Positions 7,860-12,473 of a stretch of DNA of 12,473 bases are shown here, one piece after another. Made by a program: the position numbers and the translations under genes. This DNA is from Burkholderiales bacterium (GTDB lineage Bacteria; Pseudomonadota; Gammaproteobacteria; Burkholderiales; SG8-41). The stretch spans positions 1-12,473 of the forward strand of contig SYEN01000358.1 in assembly GCA_005800795.1 (NCBI GenBank). The letters run 5' to 3'. The notes under the pieces were generated by a model. The model ran no database searches. It saw only the letters and a program-made list of their open reading frames with translations, and was not told the origin of the DNA. Numbering within the stretch: position 1 is the stretch's first letter; every line of letters starts with the position of its first letter.

Positions 7860-7881
7860 TAAGTAATAATTTTATTGAATA
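7860..7881 (+). repeat. AT-rich intergenic motif, weak copy E
   Basis: This starts TAAGTA and matches copy C (11759-11780) at 15 of 22 positions. Extended to TTTATGGA it aligns with copy B and its flank over 31 positions at about 23 matches with one gap. It abuts the deacetylase start while copy B abuts its stop, both in plus orientation, so that gene would be bracketed by direct repeats. Similarity is weak and the sequence simple. Confidence 0.2.
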
Positions 7882-8376
7882 GTTTATGGATGACCTAATT
7901 TATGCAACTCGGATTCAACATTGATTTCAACTGCTCTTTTGTAGCGCAACGAAACTTCCCTTACATCCGTGCTTGCCAAACTCGGATGCCACATATCAAA
8001 GGTCAATCCAAAGCAGCATCAATCACCGACGGCGGCAACAAAAATCCCCTGCTCAATGGCACACGTCAGGAGCGCAGTACGCGTTTCGCACGATCACAAT
8101 CACTACAATATGCCTTGGTAATAATAGACGGCGTATGAAGCGCCATGACACGCGCGATGGTGCATTCTATCCTCAGCACAATGTCGACGCTAAACTCGCC
8201 GGTACGCTGCGAATCCTGCAACTTTTGGAAATTTAGAGTATGCCTTGATTAGTATAGAAGCGCAGCAGCCTGCGTGTTGCTCGAGCGCTTGTGTTTTGGG
8301 AAAATAACGACTGGCGGCAGAATCCGACCCTCCGTGCTGAGTTTCATTTCAACTTTGCCTACGCGTAGATCATGCC
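7882..8376. other. 495-base stretch without a recognisable gene
   Basis: No frame on either strand gives a protein I recognise. The plus-strand ORFs here (7902-8138, 7973-8236) have no family motifs and no supporting ribosome-binding site. On the minus strand a short open run around 8075-8140 contains YCSDCDRAKRVL, superficially like a glutaredoxin CxxC site, ending in TGA. The stretch lies between two minus-strand genes, one of them a pseudogene, and may be decayed sequence of the same age. Confidence 0.5.
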
Positions 8377-9361
8377 CTACTCCGCTTTGCTGCTGACGTC
8401 GTCACCGCGTTTAAGCATGGCGAGAATACAAACAGGTGTCATGGCTTTGTAGAATTTTGCCCCGTTCTTCCGCGGATTAGCACCAGCCCGTCGAGCCGTT
8501 CGAGCATTTCACAAGTATCGGAATGCACGGCATTTCATTCGTCTCCTTGTTATGGATTTCCATCAGCTTGTCAGCCAATGCGTAAAACCCAAACCCGTAT
8601 TCACATCCGCAGCTGCTTGGGAAGGCTTGGCTGTACCTGATATTCCCTGCAGACAGTACTTTGGCGGGCATCGTCGTGACCAGTATCTGGAGCTTGCCCT
8701 TGCGCATCAGGGGTTAGGATTCAGAACTAGCGCAAAGGCTTAGGGCGCATTGCCATGTCATCATTCGCGGTTTCGGACGTTCCGGGTGATGCTAAATGAT
8801 CGGCTTTGTTCTTCTCTAGTTGCGCGACGGTCGCTACCTGCATATGCACTGCGCTGCCGACACACGCTGCCCCGTAGAGAACACCTCTAGGCTGAGTCTG
8901 CGCATTAGCAATCAAATCCTTCATCGGACCAAAAATATGAGCGTGCGACGCCCCACATGAAACCTGGCGAGCGCACTATTTTTCTAACGCCACCAAAAAA
9001 CCCGACGTCCACGTAGGTCAAATTGCGATCAATGGCCACTTGCCCCGCAAAGGCACTAGAGCCACGAGAGACCTGCGATCTTCAGGCTTTTGCTGAGCGA
9101 CATTCTGTAAGCTGACCTCGGAGTCCAACTCAAGCTGAGTATCTAGTATCACTCAGATTTTCTGCAACGCACTCACGCACTTCGTGATCGATCGCATAAT
9201 GTCGACCGCACCACCAACACCTGAAGAGGGCTCGACTAATCATATGGGCTGTCAATGTCTATCAGGCGTTGGTCAGTTGGTACGAGGAATTTCCGAGACA
9301 CCGGAAGGGCCACCACGACAAATGCAAGTTGCGCTAGAAAGACACGTCCGTGAGACAACAT
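8377..9361 (-). pseudogene. Decayed Bug/TctC-family tricarboxylate-transporter solute-binding protein gene
   Basis: Bug/TctC proteins are secreted periplasmic binding proteins of tripartite tricarboxylate transporters. Read along the minus strand, family pieces appear in the correct order but in different frames. The ATG at 9361 begins a signal-peptide-like run (VFLAQLAFVVVALPVS). At 9251-9195, QPI-stop-LVEP then SSGVGGAVDIM matches the usual KPIRLIVPFPPGG..DI motif. At 8924-8838, KDLIANAQTQP and LYGAACVGSAVHM match KELIALAKANP and NYGSxGxGS.xH. At 8707-8531, GKLQILVTT and then EYGFGFYALADKLMEIHNKE match GKLRALAVT and the C-terminal WYG..AP segment. At about 8500-8430, another frame gives AGANPRKNGAKFYKAM. 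Stops include TGA at 9254-9252 and 9242-9240, and TAG at 8729-8727; at least three frame changes are needed. The total of 985 bases equals about 328 codons, the usual family length, so this is point decay rather than truncation. Confidence 0.8.
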
Positions 9362-9448
9362 TATTATTTTTATACCTTCAGACTATAGTACCACCCTACC
9401 GCCCGACATTTTGTATGTTTTCGTGCTAATGCGCCGCTTTTAGAGTGT

Positions 9449-10735
9449 TTACTGAAAAAACGACGGCTTTCCGCTCTGAGTGCGTAAAACCCAATCGTAG
9501 ACTTTCACGACTTGTGCTGCTTTGACATCCCATGTAAACAACGCCTGTACGCGCGTCTTTGCTTTTTGTGACATGACGGGAATATGTTGAGGTTCTCGGC
9601 ATAGTTCGCTCACCGCTTGGCGAAAGTTCGCAATAATGTCGTTCCTATGGCCGATGGGAACTTTGACACCGGTTTCGCTGTTTACCAACTCGGCGGGGCC
9701 GCCGTAATCAACAATTACGGGCACCAAGCCTAGTGCCATTGCTTCGAGCACTACACCGCCGCCGAACTCCCGGATACTGGGAAAGGTCAACAGCTGGGAT
9801 TTCACCATAATGTCTTGCAGGCCCCGATGATCGACCCAGCCATGCAACGTGACGGAAGCTGTCAGCCCTTTGGTCGCGATGAAGTCACGCAGGGCCGGCA
9901 TCATCGGTCCATCCCCTAAAATATCGAGATGGATACTACCTTCTCGCAATAACGGCTCCAGCGCTTCCAACAATATGTCCGGACCTTTGTAAGGCACCAG
10001 ACGTCCAATAAAGCAGGCGCGCAGAGACCTGCCGCTGTTCGCCACCAATCCACTTGAGAACTTATCGGGGTCAATTGCGTTTTCGGGTATGTAAACGCAT
10101 TTGTAATGAAAGGCCGCTGGCGTTTGTAGCAGAGTGTCGCGAGATCCAATTAACAGCGCTGCTGCAGACTTCAGCGTACTTTTGTACCCCGGCAAAAGCC
10201 GATAGGCGCCCCGCACGTAAGAAAGCCACTCTCTCTCTTTGCGGCGCGCCGTATCAAAACCCTTCGGCCATGGCACTCCACCGTTCAATGGTCCGACAAC
10301 AAATGGTACACCCGCACGCTGACATTTGCTGGCAATAATGCTAGGGGTCGTGGGACTCAATGGTGTAACGCGATGTACAATGTCGTACTCGCCGCGCTTG
10401 ATAGCGGCGCCAAAACGTCGCCACAAAAGCCATTCAAAATAATAGTAACTCAGTGCAAAGATCGCGGTTCCCGTGGTCCAGCCTACACCGCGTCGACCTA
10501 TGAGTGCTGTTGTGAGTCGTGACATAGGCCGTGCTATGGCCTCTGCATCGATAGCGGTGAAATCTCGCCCCTCCACGAGACCGAATTTCAATATAGCCTC
10601 GCGATTCCTGACTTGAGTCACTAGATGGACATGGGTGACCTTGCGCAGGGCGTTTGCTAGTGACCATCCTACTAACGGCACGCTCACCCACTCCGGATTG
10701 GCAGCTTCGGCAATAATCAACGCTTTGATAGTCAT
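9449..10735 (-). CDS. Glycosyltransferase, GT4 family (group 1, GT-B fold)
   Basis: Predicted to move a sugar from a nucleotide-sugar donor to a growing glycan on the cytoplasmic face of the membrane. The 428-residue protein has a GT-B layout: an N-terminal acceptor domain (1 to about 215) and a C-terminal donor domain with the GT4 signature FIGRLVPYKGPDILLEAL at 242-259, LDILGDGP at 270-277, HGWV at 298-301 and the E-x7-E motif (E323 and E331 in PSIREFGGGVVLEAMA). A hydrophobic, aromatic stretch near 88-105 may help membrane contact. Donor and acceptor cannot be read from the sequence. The ATG at 10735 has only a weak GAG nearby. It diverges from an EpsA-like regulator of exopolysaccharide genes, so an exopolysaccharide role is inferred. 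The Bug pseudogene begins 87 bases after its stop. Confidence 0.9.
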   Translation of the reverse strand: MTIKALIIAEAANPEWVSVPLVGWSLANALRKVTHVHLVTQVRNREAILKFGLVEGRDFTAIDAEAIARPMSRLTTALIGRRGVGWTTGTAIFALSYYYFEWLLWRRFGAAIKRGEYDIVHRVTPLSPTTPSIIASKCQRAGVPFVVGPLNGGVPWPKGFDTARRKEREWLSYVRGAYRLLPGYKSTLKSAAALLIGSRDTLLQTPAAFHYKCVYIPENAIDPDKFSSGLVANSGRSLRACFIGRLVPYKGPDILLEALEPLLREGSIHLDILGDGPMMPALRDFIATKGLTASVTLHGWVDHRGLQDIMVKSQLLTFPSIREFGGGVVLEAMALGLVPVIVDYGGPAELVNSETGVKVPIGHRNDIIANFRQAVSELCREPQHIPVMSQKAKTRVQALFTWDVKAAQVVKVYDWVLRTQSGKPSFFQ

Positions 10736-10757
10736 TTACTCGCTTACGCTAGTATCC

Positions 10758-10894
10758 CTATTGAGAATTACCAAACTATGTAACACGCTGAAGCACAGTG
10801 CTTCCTTCCCTCACCCCCGCCCCTCTCCCCCCGGGTGAAGGGTTGGAATGAGGGAAGGGGGGTGGATGTCACGCAGTTATGTAATTCTCAATAG
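10758..10894. repeat. Imperfect inverted-repeat element (MITE- or REP-like) between glycosyltransferase and regulator
   Basis: The ends are perfect 14-bp inverted copies: CTATTGAGAATTAC at 10758-10771 and its reverse complement at 10881-10894. Inside, CCTTCCCTCA (10804-10813) pairs perfectly with TGAGGGAAGG (10849-10858), and weaker pairing connects these blocks. The centre is rich in C and G (CCCCGCCCCTCTCCCCCCGG), resembling dispersed 'CCCTCACCCC' repeats found in many proteobacterial genomes. About 137 bp in all; it could fold into a long hairpin. No obvious target-site duplication is seen, so mobility is not shown. The right arm contains the first codons annotated for the regulator and supplies its purine-rich ribosome-binding region. 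Confidence 0.65.
10790..10804. promoter_or_regulatory. 15-bp palindrome, candidate operator
   Basis: GAAGCAC-A-GTGCTTC is a perfect inverted repeat with 7-bp arms around one base. It sits in the divergent intergenic region, 55-69 bases upstream of the glycosyltransferase ATG, and appears only in the left arm of the larger inverted repeat. LuxR-type regulators such as the neighbouring gene often bind dyads of this size, so it may be an operator; this is inference. Confidence 0.35.
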
Positions 10895-11774
10895 TAATAA
10901 ATTTGTCGCTGAAATTTTCGTCGTGGGCACTGCTGCGTTATGGGGTGCCTCGACAAGTGCCCACCCCTGCTCTATGCCCCTTCACGTCACGTCGCACATA
11001 CTGTTGCAAGGGGATGTGCAGTATTTCATCCCGCATCAGATCCTATTTTCGGCTTGGGGGGATTTCCCGTCTTCGAACCTCACCCTTGACGTGGTGTCGC
11101 GATTGCCCGGTGTGCGCACAGAACTTTGCAGCCGTTGTGGCTTTGAGCCTGCGCTAAAAGCCTGCTTCGAACGCTTCGTCGCCGCGGGACGCCGTCCGTT
11201 GCAGCTCACTCCGGCGCAAACGGGTTTATTGTCCAGCGCAGGCGCAAGTTTCCCGATACGCGATGCCTTGCATAGCATACAGGCGGTGCACATCTTCGGC
11301 CAGCGCAATGAACGCGATAATCAGGAAACCCTGTACACCGCGCTGAATACTGCCGCCCCTACTCCCACGGTCACGCAGGCGGTCACGCCAGCCGATGAGT
11401 ACCGTGAGTTTCTGATAGATTCGGTGATCGCGCAGATCGACGTGGCATTTCGCAAGGTTGCCGCGCTGGTCATCCCGGACGCGGCTAATGAACCGAGCAT
11501 GCGCATACCAGCGAATCTAAGCTCGCGTGAAATCGACGTTTTGACGTGGCTGACTCAAGGCAAGACCAATGTGGAAATCGCGGACTTGCTCAACATCAGC
11601 GCACACACCGTAAAAAACCACGCGCACCGGATATTCAAAAAACTCAAAGTTGCCAATCGCACCGAAGTAGCGGCCTTGCTGGGTATTCCGGCGACCGACG
11701 TTCGCACATCTTCCGCGAAGTGGTATGGTGCGCGCAATGCGCGCCTCTCGACTTACCCTAAGTATTTGTTTTAA
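10848..11774 (+). CDS. epsA: EpsA-like LuxR-family transcriptional regulator of exopolysaccharide genes
   Basis: Probable DNA-binding activator resembling EpsA, found with exopolysaccharide and PEP-CTERM/exosortase loci in betaproteobacteria. Residues about 51-75 (ILLQGDVQYFIPHQILFSAWGDF) match the EpsA N-terminal domain core. Residues 221-278 are a clear GerE/LuxR helix-turn-helix, with LSSREIDVL, then NVEIADLLNISAHTVKNHAH and RIFKKLKVANRTEV. There is no receiver domain, so it is not a classical response regulator. The first 42 residues do not resemble EpsA and lie partly in an inverted-repeat element. Possible starts are ATG 10848, ATG 10866 (after a strong purine run), GTG 10923 and ATG 10974; the true one is unclear. 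The C-terminal 28 residues after the HTH are unusual and end inside AT-rich motif C. It is divergent from a glycosyltransferase gene. Confidence 0.8.
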   Translation: MREGGWMSRSYVILNSNKFVAEIFVVGTAALWGASTSAHPCSMPLHVTSHILLQGDVQYFIPHQILFSAWGDFPSSNLTLDVVSRLPGVRTELCSRCGFEPALKACFERFVAAGRRPLQLTPAQTGLLSSAGASFPIRDALHSIQAVHIFGQRNERDNQETLYTALNTAAPTPTVTQAVTPADEYREFLIDSVIAQIDVAFRKVAALVIPDAANEPSMRIPANLSSREIDVLTWLTQGKTNVEIADLLNISAHTVKNHAHRIFKKLKVANRTEVAALLGIPATDVRTSSAKWYGARNARLSTYPKYLF

Positions 11775-11780
11775 TTAACT
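11759..11780 (+). repeat. AT-rich intergenic motif, copy C
   Basis: It starts TAAGTATTTGTTTTAATT and matches copy B (7008-7029) at 20 of 22 positions. It overlaps the last codons and the TAA stop of the EpsA-like gene (11772-11774) and lies 21 bases from the stop of the convergent Bug gene. The GC-rich hairpin GCGCGC-AAT-GCGCGC at 11730-11744 precedes it, inside the regulator's reading frame. Confidence 0.45.
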
Positions 11781-11801
11781 TTTTATAAAGGGTGCGGAAC
11801 G

Positions 11802-12473
11802 CTACTCTAGCTTGATGTTTGCAGACTTCACCACCTTCTCCCACATCGCTATTTCCCGCTGAATACGCTGTGAGAACACCTGCGGTGTCGAGTGCGCAGG
11901 CTCCAGATCAAACGACCGCAGCCGCTTGAGCAATTCCGGCTGCTTTAAGACGTTCGCCAATTCCTGATTCAGTGCGTCAATGATGGCCTTGGGCGTACCG
12001 GCCGGCGCGCCAAAACCATACCAGAAATCCGCCGTATAGCCCGGCACCCATTCGCTGATAGCCGGTACATCGGGCAAGTCGCGCGAACGCTGCTCGCCGG
12101 TTACCGCCAGCAGACGCAGCCGATTGGTGCTGGTGTACGGCAACAGTCCCGCCCCTGGCGCAATGTAGAGTTGAATCTGCCCGCCGAGCAAATCCGCGAT
12201 CGCAGCACCGATGCCCTTATACGGCACATGCAGCAGACTAACCCCCGCCATTTGCCGGAACAGCTCGGTCGCCAGATGCGTCGATGAGCCGATCCCGCCA
12301 GAACCATAACTCAGCGCGTTGGGGTTGGACTTGGCCAGCGCAATAAAGTCTTTCAGATTCCCCGCCTTCACCGATGGATGCACCGCCAGAAACATCGGTC
12401 CCGCCGCAATCAGGGCAATCGTCGAAATATCCTTCAGCGGATCGTATGGCAGCCTATACAGCGCTGCGTTCGA
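11802..12473 (-). CDS. Bug/TctC-family tripartite tricarboxylate transporter solute-binding protein (N-terminus outside window)
   Basis: Periplasmic binding protein that would present a carboxylate or similar solute to a TctAB-type permease, or act as an orphan sensor-type binder. The 223 residues present correspond to about the last two thirds of the usual 320-330; the signal peptide and first part lie beyond the right edge, and the frame is open to the edge. Family landmarks are the YRLPYDPLKDIS segment at the edge, LKDFIALAKSNPNALSYGSGGIGSS, LLHVPYKGIGAAIADLLGGQ, RLLAVTGEQRSRDLPDVPAI, FWYGFGAPAGTP and the C-terminal IAMWEKVVKSANIKLE. The ligand cannot be deduced. No TctA or TctB gene is visible in the window. 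It converges with the EpsA-like regulator. Confidence 0.93.
   Translation of the reverse strand, partial: SNAALYRLPYDPLKDISTIALIAAGPMFLAVHPSVKAGNLKDFIALAKSNPNALSYGSGGIGSSTHLATELFRQMAGVSLLHVPYKGIGAAIADLLGGQIQLYIAPGAGLLPYTSTNRLRLLAVTGEQRSRDLPDVPAISEWVPGYTADFWYGFGAPAGTPKAIIDALNQELANVLKQPELLKRLRSFDLEPAHSTPQVFSQRIQREIAMWEKVVKSANIKLE

Noticed and set aside
7007..7881. The deacetylase gene as a mobile unit bracketed by direct repeats
   Set aside because: The left repeat is good but the right copy is weak and AT-rich; no transposase or target duplication is present.
7902..8236. Two overlapping plus-strand ORFs of 78 and 87 codons
   Set aside because: No ribosome-binding site, no family resemblance and mutually overlapping; judged random open frames in decayed sequence.
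8477..8924. Two small minus-strand ORFs of 76 and 65 codons (8477-8707 and 8727-8924) as separate hypothetical genes
   Set aside because: Both read as consecutive pieces of one Bug/TctC protein broken by stops and frame changes, so they are treated as parts of the pseudogene.
9184..9429. Plus-strand 81-codon ORF
   Set aside because: It lies opposite the signal-peptide and N-terminal part of the Bug pseudogene and has no recognisable motif or ribosome-binding site.

Overview
The window looks like a chromosomal piece of a betaproteobacterium, probably Burkholderiales or a near relative. Three things suggest this: the yceD-rpmF-plsX-fabH-fabD order with a divergent maf/yceF gene; at least two Bug/TctC-type solute-binding protein genes, a family greatly expanded in Burkholderiales; and an EpsA-type LuxR regulator, known from betaproteobacterial exopolysaccharide loci. 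Assignment below class level is inference.

Left part (1-4030) is conserved core. On the minus strand, read right to left, lie yceD (DUF177), rpmF (ribosomal protein L32), plsX, fabH and the first 90 codons of fabD, cut by the window edge at its active-site serine. A near-consensus sigma70 promoter (3351-3379) sits ahead of yceD. The operon joins a ribosomal protein to fatty-acid and phospholipid initiation. maf/yceF runs the other way from the same intergenic region.

Middle part (4126-7858), also minus strand: a large membrane sensor histidine kinase (MASE1-like membrane domain, three PAS domains, HisKA_3, HATPase) with no response regulator beside it, then a cytoplasmic-type polysaccharide/peptidoglycan deacetylase homologue.

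The stretch 7859-9448 has no intact gene. Most of it (about 8377-9361, minus strand) is a nearly full-length, badly decayed Bug/TctC gene: signal peptide, N-terminal motif, central motif and C-terminal segments appear in order but are split over several frames and broken by stops. The remaining 495 bases toward the deacetylase hold nothing I can name.

Right part (9449-12473): a GT4 glycosyltransferase (minus) diverges from an EpsA-like regulator (plus). Between them, and running into the regulator's annotated start, is an imperfect inverted-repeat element about 137 bp long with perfect 14-bp ends. A second, apparently intact Bug gene (minus) runs off the right edge. GT, EpsA-like regulator and deacetylase together suggest a small envelope or exopolysaccharide locus, partly eroded.

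Not explained by the genes is a recurring AT-rich motif of about 22 bp (core TATTTGTTTTAATT) next to gene boundaries: three good copies and two weaker ones. I found no RNA gene, CRISPR array, complete insertion sequence or convincing new multi-gene system.
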